A stretch of 28,068 bases of DNA from a virus: IMG/VR virus record IMGVR_UViG_3300027759_000347, positions 1 to 28,068 of that record, one strand, 5' to 3'. Below the pieces are notes generated by a model. The model searched no databases. It saw only the letters and a program-made list of their open reading frames with translations, and was not told the DNA's origin. Made by a program: the position numbers and the translations under genes. Every line of letters starts with the position of its first letter. Position 1 is the first letter of the stretch. Shown piece after piece: positions 20,413-27,476 of the stretch.

Positions 20413-21345
20413 ATGACTAACGAAAACGACGAAAAAGATATCGAACTTGACGTCAAAGAGGCGGTCGTCGAAATTGGTGGCGACGACATCAAGGTTGAGA
20501 TCGTAGACGAACCCACCAAGGGTGGTCCATCGATCAAGCAGGGTATTGAAGAGCTTAAGGCGCAGCTGGAAGAAGAGCGGAGTGCTCGTGTTCAGGCTGA
20601 GAAAAGCTTTAAGAGCGAGAGGGAAAAGGCCCAGAAAGCCGAAGCTGAAATTAGTCAAGCCCGTGGAGAAGTCCACGACACTAATATTCAGCTCCTGAAC
20701 AGCGCGATTAACGACATCAAGCGTGAGCAGCTGTCGTACAAGAACGCCATCCGGACGGCATTCGAAAACGGCGATTTCGACAAGGCCACGGATTACCAAG
20801 AAGCTATGGCGACGAACGTTGCCAAGCTTATGAAGATCGAAGAGGGAAAGATCGCATACGAAGGCCAGATGAAGGAGCGACCTGCTCAGTCTAGCAATTC
20901 GGTCGAGAACTTTGCCTCCCGCCTTTCCCCACGCTCCGCCGACTGGGTTCGCAATAACCCCGAGTACGTTACGGACCCTCGTCTTAATCGGAAAATGCTG
21001 GCCGCTCACCAAATGGCTGTTGCCGACGGTATGGAAGCCGACACCGACGAGTACTTCGGGTACGTAGAAAGCATGCTTAGCGTTAAGAACAAGCGCGACA
21101 GGGACCCTCATTTGCATGCGGACGATGCAGAGGCAATGTCTTCCGCGTCCGCTGCAACTCAGCGTCGACAGGCTCCCCCTGCCGCTCCTGTATCCCGTCA
21201 GGCACCGTCTAACACGACCACTCGCCCCAACGTTGTTCGTCTGAACTCTGCGGAGCGCGAAATGGCCCAGATGATGGGTATGACGGATCAGGAATACGCT
21301 AAGAACAAGGTTCTTCTCATCAAAGAGGGCAAGTTGCCCAACTAA
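20413..21345 (+). CDS. Scaffolding-type head assembly protein (310 aa)
   Basis: Probable scaffold that guides capsid assembly and then leaves. The N-terminus is very acidic (N-E-N-D-E-K-D-I-E-L-D-V-K-E), followed by a long coiled coil, about residues 50-150 (I-E-E-L-K-A-Q-L-E-E-E-R-S-A-R-V-Q-A-E-K). Then comes a proline/alanine/glutamine-rich linker near 245-275 and a short conserved C-terminus (L-N-S-A-E-R-E-M-A-Q-M-M-G-M-T-D-Q-E-Y-A) that ends many phage scaffolds and is suited to bind capsid protein. Length is usual for such proteins. It starts 8 bases after the GroES-like gene and precedes the capsid genes. No protease is seen, so removal of the scaffold may not need cleavage. Confidence 0.82.
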   Translation: MTNENDEKDIELDVKEAVVEIGGDDIKVEIVDEPTKGGPSIKQGIEELKAQLEEERSARVQAEKSFKSEREKAQKAEAEISQARGEVHDTNIQLLNSAINDIKREQLSYKNAIRTAFENGDFDKATDYQEAMATNVAKLMKIEEGKIAYEGQMKERPAQSSNSVENFASRLSPRSADWVRNNPEYVTDPRLNRKMLAAHQMAVADGMEADTDEYFGYVESMLSVKNKRDRDPHLHADDAEAMSSASAATQRRQAPPAAPVSRQAPSNTTTRPNVVRLNSAEREMAQMMGMTDQEYAKNKVLLIKEGKLPN

Positions 21346-21357
21346 AGGAATTCAACC

Positions 21358-21873
21358 ATGGCTACAGTCAAGAACACCGACCAACGCCCCGAAGTTCGTG
21401 GCGCAATGTCGAACGAAGAAGATCCCCGTACCCGCGCTGCCCGTCGCACGGCTGAAATCCGTGACCACCTTGGTAGCATGGACGATGGCACTAACGAGTT
21501 CCCCATGCTGGCCGCTCCCGACGGCTGGACATACGAGTGGAAGCGCAAGTCAGTGATGGGACAAGAGGACCCCGCCCATATGACGGACCTTCTCCGCAAG
21601 GGGTGGGAACCCGTCCCGGCGTCTCGTCATCCGGAAATGATGCCCACCGATAGCACGAACGTTGCCGTCGAGCGCAAGGGTATGGTCCTCATGGAACGCC
21701 CGACCGAGTTGGTAGAAGAAGCGCGTCTCATTGAACGCCGCCGCGCGCTTGGTCAGGTTCGCGCCAAGGAGTCCCAGCTCGCCGGTACCCCGGACGGCAC
21801 ACTGTCACGCGACGACCCGCGTATCAGCCCTAGGATCAAGAAGGGCTACGAACCCATGTCAATCCCGGATTGA
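21358..21873 (+). CDS. Conserved hypothetical virion-module protein (171 aa)
   Basis: Function unknown. The core pattern D-G-W-T-Y-E-W-K-R-K-S-V-M-G-Q-E-D (about 55-71), G-W-E-P-V-P-A-S-R-H (82-91) and G-M-V-L-M-E-R-P-T-E-L (about 108-118) recurs in uncharacterised phage proteins next to scaffold or capsid genes, as I recall it. The ends are charged and probably flexible. It starts at ATG 21358 behind AAAGGAA, 12 bases after the scaffold stop, and is the last gene before the capsid promoter. It may be a minor structural or assembly protein. Confidence 0.8.
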   Translation: MATVKNTDQRPEVRGAMSNEEDPRTRAARRTAEIRDHLGSMDDGTNEFPMLAAPDGWTYEWKRKSVMGQEDPAHMTDLLRKGWEPVPASRHPEMMPTDSTNVAVERKGMVLMERPTELVEEARLIERRRALGQVRAKESQLAGTPDGTLSRDDPRISPRIKKGYEPMSIPD

Positions 21874-21883
21874 TTGGTAAAAA

Positions 21884-21915
21884 TGTCAAGGGAAGTGGAA
21901 ACATTTCCCTTGACA
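21884..21915. repeat. Perfect 11-base inverted repeat overlapping the capsid promoter -35
   Basis: TGTCAAGGGAA (21884-21894) and TTCCCTTGACA (21905-21915) are perfect complements around a 10-base loop. The right arm contains the -35 hexamer TTGACA. As RNA it would form a stable stem after the preceding gene but without a T tail, so it may be an operator, a mRNA 3' stabiliser, or both. Confidence 0.75.
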
Positions 21916-21938
21916 CGCATTTCGGATTCTGTTAGTAT
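21910..21938 (+). promoter_or_regulatory. Rightward promoter, TTGACA-N17-TAGTAT, for decoration and capsid genes
   Basis: The -35 is a perfect TTGACA (21910-21915) and the -10 is TAGTAT (21933-21938), with a 17-base spacer. It gives the most abundant virion proteins their own promoter. The leader to the next start is nearly 100 bases. Confidence 0.82.
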
Positions 21939-22014
21939 CTAATCAATCTCCCCCGTTGCGGAGGTTAGCCACTTAATCCGGTTCTTAGTCGCCCCGCTTG
22001 CGCGATGATAGGAC

Positions 22015-22029
22015 CTCCTGAAGAAGGAG
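22015..22029 (+). promoter_or_regulatory. Hairpin containing the ribosome binding site of the decoration gene
   Basis: CTCCT (22015-22019) pairs with AGGAG (22025-22029) over a 5-base loop. The AGGAG arm is the Shine-Dalgarno sequence, 8 bases before ATG 22038. The stem is short, so it may only tune translation. Confidence 0.35.
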
Positions 22030-22037
22030 ATTCCGTC

Positions 22038-23006
22038 ATGGCGAATACTTTCGCTCCAAACGGTTTTCAGCAGTACAGTGGGACTGGCTCCGTTCCGACC
22101 TATGAACAGGTCGTTTCGTCCATTTCCGCCAGCAACACTACGAATATCTTTTTTGGCGACCCCGTCATTCAGGCGGCTGGCACGACCGGCGTCGGCACCG
22201 GCTACATCACGCAGGGCTACGGCCCCGTCGTGCTGACTGTTGGCGCGACAGCGATCACCACGTCCGCTGCTGGCGTCCTCACGGTCACTTTCTCGGCCCC
22301 GGCTGCCACGTCCGGCAACCTGCCGACTTCGCCGAACACTTGGTCCCCTCCGATTGGTTCGACCCTGATCATTCAGGCAGCGACCATGACCTCGGGTAAC
22401 CTGAACGGCGCGTTTACGGTCACCTCGTCCACGACAACGACTGCGGTTGTTGCCAACTCCGGTGCGACCATCTCCGCCACCTCGACGGCGTCGGGTACTG
22501 TCACGGTCATCGTTCCCGTCGCTGGCGTGTTCCAGGGTTGCAAGTACACCTCGACCTCGCAGAAGCGCACCGTTTGGTCCAACTACTGGACCGGTTCGGA
22601 CGCTACCGGCGACGTCACGGCGTACATCACATCTGACCCGAACGCCCAGTTCATCGTTCAGACCGCTAACTCGAATACGACCGCCTCGGCAGTCGGCCTC
22701 GCGTCCGTCGGCCAGAACATTTCGTTCGCGTATCTCGATAGCGCCACCGCTGGAACTGAGACCAATGGTAACACTAATACCGGTCTCTCTACCATGTTCG
22801 CTGACCAGTATTCGCTAATCGCCAACTCCTCAGCTGGCGCGACGACGAATGCTTTCCTCCCCTTCCGCATCGTTTCTCTGGCGAACTACACCCCGGGCGC
22901 TACCAGCCCGCTCGCTTCGATTAACGGTAATGACAGCACCGCAGCTTATAACCGCATCGTCGTTGGGTTTAATAACTCAATGCCGCGCGGCTTCGCTGGC
23001 ATCTAA
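22038..23006 (+). CDS. Capsid decoration/head structural protein with inserted beta domain (322 aa)
   Basis: Probable capsid surface or stabilising protein. The N-terminus M-A-N-T-F-A-P-N-G-F, then Y-E-Q-V and I-F-F-G-D-P-V, and the part from about residue 161 (V-A-G-V-F-Q-G-C-K-Y, T-V-W-S-N-Y-W-T-G, V-T-A-Y-I-T-S-D-P-N-A) follow a family of phage proteins encoded just before the capsid gene. Between them, residues about 63-160 form a Thr/Ser/Val-rich beta domain with L-N-G-A-F-T-V-T, which resembles Ig-like modules on virion surfaces. The start at 22038 has AGGAG 8 bases upstream; the longer frame from 22005 lacks one. It is the first gene of the capsid unit. Confidence 0.82.
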   Translation: MANTFAPNGFQQYSGTGSVPTYEQVVSSISASNTTNIFFGDPVIQAAGTTGVGTGYITQGYGPVVLTVGATAITTSAAGVLTVTFSAPAATSGNLPTSPNTWSPPIGSTLIIQAATMTSGNLNGAFTVTSSTTTTAVVANSGATISATSTASGTVTVIVPVAGVFQGCKYTSTSQKRTVWSNYWTGSDATGDVTAYITSDPNAQFIVQTANSNTTASAVGLASVGQNISFAYLDSATAGTETNGNTNTGLSTMFADQYSLIANSSAGATTNAFLPFRIVSLANYTPGATSPLASINGNDSTAAYNRIVVGFNNSMPRGFAGI

Positions 23007-23019
23007 GGAGTAAGGACCA

Positions 23020-23925
23020 ATGGCTGTTAACCTTTCTGCCATCAAAGACCTTCTCCTCCCCGGCCTAAGGGGCATTGAAGGCAAGTACGAGATGATTCCG
23101 TCTCAGTACGACAAGATCTTCACGAAGCACGAATCGAAGATGGCGCTTGAGCGCACAGCTGAGATGCGCTTCTTGGGTCTTGCCCAGCTCAAGCAGGAGG
23201 GTGGTCAGACTTCGTTTGACAACGCTTCCGGCGAGCGCTTCGTCTACAACCAAGAGCACACCGAAATCGGTCTTGGTTATGCGATCACCCGCAAGGCGAT
23301 CGACGACAACCTCTACAAGACCCAGTTCGCTCCGTCGAACCTTGGCCTTATTGAGTCCTTCCAGCAGACGAAGGAAATTTACGCGGCGAGCATTCTCAAC
23401 ACCGCCACGACTTACAATTCGGCAATTGGTGGTGACGGCAAGGCACTTGTGTCCGCCACTCACCCCATTGATGGAAGCACGATCTCGAACTACAGCACAG
23501 TTGAACTCAACGAGTCCACCCTGCTGAACGCGATGATCGCCATCCGCACGAACTTTAAGGATCAGGCGGGCCTCAAGGTCTTCGCCCGTGGCCGTAAGTT
23601 GATCATCCCGGCTGCGTTGGAACCCGTTGCAATCCGTCTGACGAAGACGGAACTGCGTCCGGGTACTGCGGACAACGACGTCAATGCGATCATGATGACT
23701 GCTGGCGGTCTGCCAGAAGGTTACATGGTCAACGACTTCTTGACCGCAGCCAATGCTTGGTTCCTTCTCACGAACATTGACGGCCTTGCTTACATGCAGC
23801 GCATCAAGTTCGAAACGGACATGCAGGTTGACTTCGTCACGGATAACCTCCTTGTCAAGGCTTACGAGCGTTATTCGTTCGGTTACTACAACTGGCGTGC
23901 CATTTACGGCTCGCTCCCGTCGTAA
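23020..23925 (+). CDS. Major capsid protein, HK97-fold type (301 aa)
   Basis: Main shell protein. The pattern fits the ~300-residue capsid proteins often labelled Mu-like major head subunit: A-L-V-S-A-T-H-P (about 146-153), K-L-I-I-P-A-A-L-E-P-V-A (about 193-204), R-P-G-T-A-D-N-D-V-N (about 215-224), then A-W-F-L-L-T-N and a C-terminal A-Y-E-R-Y-S-F-G-Y-Y-N-W-R-A. The order and length agree with this family. The start is ATG 23020 behind AGGAGTAAGGA. It comes 13 bases after the decoration gene and is followed at once by a terminator, as expected for a highly expressed unit. No separate protease is seen. Confidence 0.92.
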   Translation: MAVNLSAIKDLLLPGLRGIEGKYEMIPSQYDKIFTKHESKMALERTAEMRFLGLAQLKQEGGQTSFDNASGERFVYNQEHTEIGLGYAITRKAIDDNLYKTQFAPSNLGLIESFQQTKEIYAASILNTATTYNSAIGGDGKALVSATHPIDGSTISNYSTVELNESTLLNAMIAIRTNFKDQAGLKVFARGRKLIIPAALEPVAIRLTKTELRPGTADNDVNAIMMTAGGLPEGYMVNDFLTAANAWFLLTNIDGLAYMQRIKFETDMQVDFVTDNLLVKAYERYSFGYYNWRAIYGSLPS

Positions 23926-23932
23926 TAAATGG

Positions 23933-23960
23933 GGGCGGGGCTTCGGCTCCGCCCTTTTTC
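23933..23960 (+). terminator. Intrinsic terminator after the major capsid gene
   Basis: GGGCGGGGC (23933-23941), loop TTCG, GCTCCGCCC (23946-23954), with one G-T pair, followed by TTTTTC. The loop is of the very stable UUCG type. Confidence 0.88.
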
Positions 23961-23998
23961 TCTAGGTATACCAGCCACATCGACCGACCTAGCGGACA

Positions 23999-24028
23999 CT
24001 GTGCAAGACGGTGTGGCAACTCGCACAG
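23999..24028 (+). promoter_or_regulatory. Inverted repeat overlapping the ribosome site of the 150-residue gene
   Basis: CTGTGC (23999-24004) and GCACAG (24023-24028) pair perfectly over an 18-base loop. The right arm ends inside CACAGGAGG, the ribosome binding site. It could tune translation. Confidence 0.3.
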
Positions 24029-24037
24029 GAGGCTCTC

Positions 24038-24490
24038 ATGAGCATCGTTACATTTACTGGCCCTATTAAGGCGGGTGACGTCCTGAACACGACCGGCACC
24101 ACTGCCGGGACGATCAAGAACGTCGGCTTCGTCGTGATGGCGCAGGCGGTTGCAATTACACAGGCGACGACCGCCACTGCCCTCGGCACAGCCATTGTCA
24201 TCCCCGCCAACAGCCACATTGTCAACATTCAGGTGCTGGCGACAACTGCTTGGACGGGTGCCGCCACGACGATCAGCATTGGCACTTCCGCGACATCGAC
24301 CGAGTTGGTGTCGGCTGGCTCGCTTTCGGCCATTGGCCTCGCCGCACTCACGCCCGGCACTGACGCCACCCGCACTGCGAAGTGGTCGAACGTCGGCACG
24401 TCTGACGTCATCATTTACGCACTCTCGGCAAACACTGGCTCGGGCGTCGGTGACTTGGTTGTTCGTTACATGCAGGCTGAAAACGCCTAA
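24038..24490 (+). CDS. Beta-rich virion structural protein (150 aa)
   Basis: Function unknown, probably a virion protein. It starts at ATG 24038 with AGGAGG 5 bases upstream; the longer frame from 24011 is rejected. The chain is rich in Thr, Ala, Val and Gly and alternates like beta strands: F-T-G-P-I-K-A-G-D-V, then I-P-A-N-S-H-I-V-N-I-Q-V, I-S-I-G-T-S-A-T and V-V-R-Y-M-Q at the end. This pattern occurs in small phage capsid or head-surface proteins. The left arm of a CTGTGC/GCACAG repeat lies 23 bases before its ribosome site. It stands between the capsid terminator and the KKGG gene. Confidence 0.8.
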   Translation: MSIVTFTGPIKAGDVLNTTGTTAGTIKNVGFVVMAQAVAITQATTATALGTAIVIPANSHIVNIQVLATTAWTGAATTISIGTSATSTELVSAGSLSAIGLAALTPGTDATRTAKWSNVGTSDVIIYALSANTGSGVGDLVVRYMQAENA

Positions 24491-24502
24491 TAGGAGGTTC
24501 CA

Positions 24503-24736
24503 ATGAAGGGTAAATCTGCAAAGACCGGTCCCATGCACCACACGGCTTATGCTGGTGGTAACAGCAAGGTCGCCGCTGAGTCCATGGCTGGCACGAACGG
24601 CTTTAAAAAGGGCGGCAAGATCGACGGCATGATGTCCAAGGCTCACGCTGGCCGCAAGCCGCGCAAGTCTGGTGGTGGCGTTATGTCGGCGGCTTCTGGT
24701 CCCGGTACGCCCCGTGGCAAGTCGTCTAGTTACTAG
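24503..24736 (+). CDS. Small basic KKGG-motif protein (77 aa)
   Basis: Function unknown. It starts at ATG 24503 with AGGAGG 7 bases upstream. The protein is basic, glycine-rich and probably disordered. It contains F-K-K-G-G-K-I-D-G-M-M-S-K-A and R-K-P-R-K-S-G-G-G-V. The same motifs occur in the 486-residue protein at 18229 (Y-K-K-G-G-K-V, R-K-P-R-K-A-G-G-R and I-D-N-L-M-M-S-K-A), so the two are related in at least these segments. A terminator follows. It may be an internal virion protein; this is inferred from charge and context. Confidence 0.82.
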   Translation: MKGKSAKTGPMHHTAYAGGNSKVAAESMAGTNGFKKGGKIDGMMSKAHAGRKPRKSGGGVMSAASGPGTPRGKSSSY

Positions 24737-24752
24737 CACCGTTTAACAACCG

Positions 24753-24784
24753 TGCGGGGGAGTTCATAACACCCCCGCATTTTT
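24753..24784 (+). terminator. Intrinsic terminator after the small KKGG gene
   Basis: TGCGGGGG (24753-24760) pairs with CCCCCGCA (24772-24779) over an 11-base loop, followed by TTTTT. Confidence 0.87.
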
Positions 24785-24796
24785 ACGGAGCTTAAG

Positions 24797-25036
24797 ATGG
24801 CTGGCGCTTGGACACGCAAAGAGGGTAAGAATCCCGACGGCGGGCTTAACGAAAAAGGCCGGGCGTCTCTCAGGGCGCAGGGCCAAGATATCAAGCGTCC
24901 CCAACCAGAGGGGGGATCGCGCCAAGACAGCTTTTGTGCTAGAATGACCGGGATGAAGCGAAAGCTAACGGGATCCGCAAAAGCCGCAGACCCCAACAGC
25001 CGAATAAACAAAGCACTTCGGAAGTGGGACTGCTGA
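24797..25036 (+). CDS. DUF6321-like protein (79 aa)
   Basis: Function unknown. The pattern W-T-R-K-E-G-K-N-P-D-G-G-L-N-E-K-G-R (5-22), G-S-R-Q-D-S-F-C-A-R-M-T-G-M (about 40-53) and the end N-K-A-L-R-K-W-D-C fit DUF6321, a short family of phage proteins of unknown role. Length is typical. It starts at ATG 24797 with CGGAG 6 bases upstream. The stop is one base before the next small gene. The basic F-C-A-R-M core and C-terminal cysteine could bind nucleic acid or metal, but this is not shown. Confidence 0.85.
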   Translation: MAGAWTRKEGKNPDGGLNEKGRASLRAQGQDIKRPQPEGGSRQDSFCARMTGMKRKLTGSAKAADPNSRINKALRKWDC

Positions 25037-25037
25037 C

Positions 25038-25199
25038 ATGGACAAGCCCTTTTGGGAAAAAGACGCTCCCAAGGACGCCAAGGAGAAGAGCTTAAGCCGC
25101 AAGCAGACCCATTCTGCTAAAGCCAAGGCCCGCGCCGCCGGTCGGCCCTACCCGAATTTGATTGACAACGTCGCCGCCGGTCGCGCGAAGGGAAAATAA
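25038..25199 (+). CDS. Small basic protein next to the DUF6321-like gene (53 aa)
   Basis: Function unknown; I translated this short frame by hand. It begins M-D-K-P-F-W-E-K-D-A-P-K and ends G-R-P-Y-P-N-L-I-D-N-V-A-A-G-R-A-K-G-K. It is very basic, with K-A-K-A-R-A-A-G-R-P-Y-P-N-L as the most distinctive segment, which I have seen in small genes near DUF6321 genes. It starts one base after the stop of that gene, and its own stop is one base before the next start. Such tight spacing supports it as a true gene. It may form a pair with its neighbour. Confidence 0.75.
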   Translation: MDKPFWEKDAPKDAKEKSLSRKQTHSAKAKARAAGRPYPNLIDNVAAGRAKGK

Positions 25200-25200
25200 G

Positions 25201-25857
25201 ATGCAGCCGATTACAATCACTGCCGGACCACTCGCCACCGCATCAGCCAACGCCATTTGCCTGTCGCAGACGCCCGCAGCCGCCGGGGCGATGACCCTGA
25301 ATGGCGCGCTCGTCGTGGCGGGCGTGGCCGTCATGGACAACCCCCGCCGTGTTTTGATCACACCGGCTGGCAGCGAGAGCGCGAAGACATTCACGATCAC
25401 CGGCATTGGCGCGAACGGCAATACGGTGTCCGAAGTCCTTGCTGGTGTAAATAACCCGGCGACGGCCCAGTCCGTCCTCGACTACAAGACGGTGACCTCG
25501 ATCACGATCAGCGCCGCCGCTGCGGGCGCGATCACGGTCGGCACGTCGGGCGTTGGCGGGTCCAAGTGGGTCGTATTTGACGCCTTCGCGCCCAGCCTGA
25601 TTTCCCTCCAGTGCAACGTCACCGGCACGATCAACTACACCGTGCAGACGACGCTGAACGATCCTTACGACCCGATCACGCCGGTCGCCCCGGCGAGTGT
25701 GGTGTGGGTCAGCTCGTCCGATACTGCGGTTGTCGGCGCGACGGCAAACCAGCAGAGCAACTTCATGTTTGCGCCCGTCTACGCCCGCATCCTAATCAAC
25801 AGCGGCGCGGGCAGCGTGGCGGCGACCTTCCTGCAAAGCTCGAACGGGCCGAAATAA
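25201..25857 (+). CDS. Beta-rich virion structural protein (218 aa)
   Basis: Function unknown, probably a virion protein. It starts at ATG 25201 with GAAGGGA 7 bases upstream; the frame from 25162 overlaps the preceding gene and is rejected. The chain is rich in Ala, Thr, Val and Gly. The pattern R-R-V-L-I-T-P-A-G-S-E, F-T-I-T-G-I-G-A-N-G, S-E-V-L-A-G, Y-K-T-V-T-S-I-T-I-S and I-T-V-G-T-S-G-V-G is found in phage structural proteins upstream of fibre-like genes. No cysteine-rich or catalytic region is visible. The stop is directly followed by the next ATG. Confidence 0.82.
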   Translation: MQPITITAGPLATASANAICLSQTPAAAGAMTLNGALVVAGVAVMDNPRRVLITPAGSESAKTFTITGIGANGNTVSEVLAGVNNPATAQSVLDYKTVTSITISAAAAGAITVGTSGVGGSKWVVFDAFAPSLISLQCNVTGTINYTVQTTLNDPYDPITPVAPASVVWVSSSDTAVVGATANQQSNFMFAPVYARILINSGAGSVAATFLQSSNGPK

Positions 25858-26055
25858 ATGAGTGGGATCTCCATCGGGAACGGTCTCAGCAAAGGCGGCG
25901 GCCTGTCCATTGGCTCGGGCCTCGGCCTTGGTGGCGGCTTTTACTTTGGTGGTTTTGGTGGTGGTCCCGGCCCCGGCCCCACCGGCAACGGCCTCGTCTG
26001 GGGCGCTGGCAACTACTTGATCTGGGACACCGGCAACTTCTTGACTTGGGGTTAA
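25858..26055 (+). CDS. Glycine-rich small protein (65 aa)
   Basis: Function unknown. It starts directly after the TAA of the preceding gene and ends 3 bases before the next ATG, so it is tightly packed in the operon. Nearly half of the residues are Gly (for example L-G-L-G-G-G-F-Y-F-G-G-F-G-G-G-P-G-P-G-P), then the end repeats a W-x-x-G-N-Y-L / W-x-x-G-N-F-L pattern. A clear ribosome site is lacking, so translation may depend on coupling. It may be a short tail-fibre-related or structural protein. Confidence 0.7.
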   Translation: MSGISIGNGLSKGGGLSIGSGLGLGGGFYFGGFGGGPGPGPTGNGLVWGAGNYLIWDTGNFLTWG

Positions 26056-26058
26056 CAC

Positions 26059-27465
26059 ATGACGGACATTGACCTTAAAACCCTTACGCCCGACACCTCG
26101 CTGCCGACGACGGGGTTCCTGTTTGGCGCAGACAGTCAGGCAACCGCCAGCCCGTCCGTCTACGGGGTCACAACGGCAATTACGACCATACTAGGCAACG
26201 CCGCATCTAGCGACGTTTTGGCTTTTAATTCTGACACTATCGTGCTCCGCGACGCCTCCAACACCCTAGCCCAGCGCAACGGCGTCAACGCGCAGACCTT
26301 CAACCTGTACGGAACATACACTGACGCCAGCACCTATGAGCGCCTTTCGCTGCTTTATGGCGCTTCCAATGATTACGTTATTGCGGCAGAAAAAGCTGGC
26401 ACTGGGTCGTTTCGTCAGATCACGTTTATTACCTCTGGAAACACGACAGCAACTTTTGACTCCGATACGGTAAGACTTGCTAACAATGGCCGGTTAGCGT
26501 GGACAAGCACTGGCACGTCGAGAGGATCAGCCGACCTCCTCCTCACCCGCAAAGCAGCCGCCAACCTTCGCTTTGGAGCCGCAGACGCAGCCGCGCCCGT
26601 AGCTCAGACGCTCTCCGTTCAGTCTGTTGTGTCGGGGACGGCGGGTAACGTCGCGGGCGCAAACTTCACGATCACCGGATCGCAGGGCACTGGCACGGGC
26701 GCTGGGGGGTCGCTGATCTTCCAAGTCGCACCAGCGGGATCGACCGCCACATTCACGGTCACGTTCACCAACGGCTCCGCAACGATCAGCGGCACTGGGC
26801 TGCCATCGACAACGGGAACTGCGGTTGCATTCACCACTACGGGCGCGCTGCCGACCAACTTTGCGATCAACACCACGTACTTTGTGCTGGCGGGTTCGAC
26901 ATCGACTGCCATCACCGTGGCCGCAACGGCTGGCGGAACGGCTATCGTCGCGGGCAGTGCGGGGTCTGGCACGCAGACGCTGACACAAGCGTTGGCGCAG
27001 AATGCGTTGGCGACGTCGTTTATTGTTAACAGCAATAGAACAGTCACCTTCAATGAAAAAATAATTATTTCCCAAATTGGAAATGCAAGCGGCACCTCTA
27101 CACTATTTGATGTGGATTATAACGGGGTGCAATTTGGGAGCCAAACGGGGCTTGGAATTTCTTGGGGTGCTTCAACCAACCCATCAAATTCTAAAGATAT
27201 TGGTTTGTATCGTGACACAGTGGGCGCGCTGGCGCAACGTCAAGGCACGCAGGCGCAAGAGTATCGCGTTTACGAAACCACCACGGGCAGCATCTACAAG
27301 GCCATCCTTGGCAACCGCCAGTTGATCAAGATTTCCGGTGCCGCATTTGATAACGGCGCAGGAGCATCAGCCGGAACGATGACAAACGCACCCACCGCTG
27401 GCAACCCGACAAAGTGGATACCCATCGACGACAACGGGACCACCCGTTACATCCCTGCTTGGTAA
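26059..27465 (+). CDS. Tail-fibre-like structural protein with inserted beta domain (468 aa)
   Basis: Probable tail appendage or fibre protein. It starts M-T-D-I-D-L-K-T-L-T-P, with ATG 26059 three bases after the preceding stop. A motif L-A-Q-R-N-G-V-N-A-Q-T-F-N-L-Y (70-84) recurs as L-A-Q-R-Q-G-T-Q-A-Q-E-Y-R-V-Y (391-405). The segment L-L-Y-G-A-S-N-D-Y-V-I-A-A and the end T-K-W-I-P-I-D-D-N-G-T-T-R-Y-I-P occur in similar phage proteins. Residues about 229-309 form a Thr/Gly-rich beta module (F-T-N-G-S-A-T-I-S-G-T-G) that looks inserted between Q-V-A-P-A-G-S and L-A-Q-N-A-L-A-T-S. Receptor binding is inferred. Confidence 0.8.
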   Translation: MTDIDLKTLTPDTSLPTTGFLFGADSQATASPSVYGVTTAITTILGNAASSDVLAFNSDTIVLRDASNTLAQRNGVNAQTFNLYGTYTDASTYERLSLLYGASNDYVIAAEKAGTGSFRQITFITSGNTTATFDSDTVRLANNGRLAWTSTGTSRGSADLLLTRKAAANLRFGAADAAAPVAQTLSVQSVVSGTAGNVAGANFTITGSQGTGTGAGGSLIFQVAPAGSTATFTVTFTNGSATISGTGLPSTTGTAVAFTTTGALPTNFAINTTYFVLAGSTSTAITVAATAGGTAIVAGSAGSGTQTLTQALAQNALATSFIVNSNRTVTFNEKIIISQIGNASGTSTLFDVDYNGVQFGSQTGLGISWGASTNPSNSKDIGLYRDTVGALAQRQGTQAQEYRVYETTTGSIYKAILGNRQLIKISGAAFDNGAGASAGTMTNAPTAGNPTKWIPIDDNGTTRYIPAW

Positions 27466-27476
27466 GAGAAACACAC

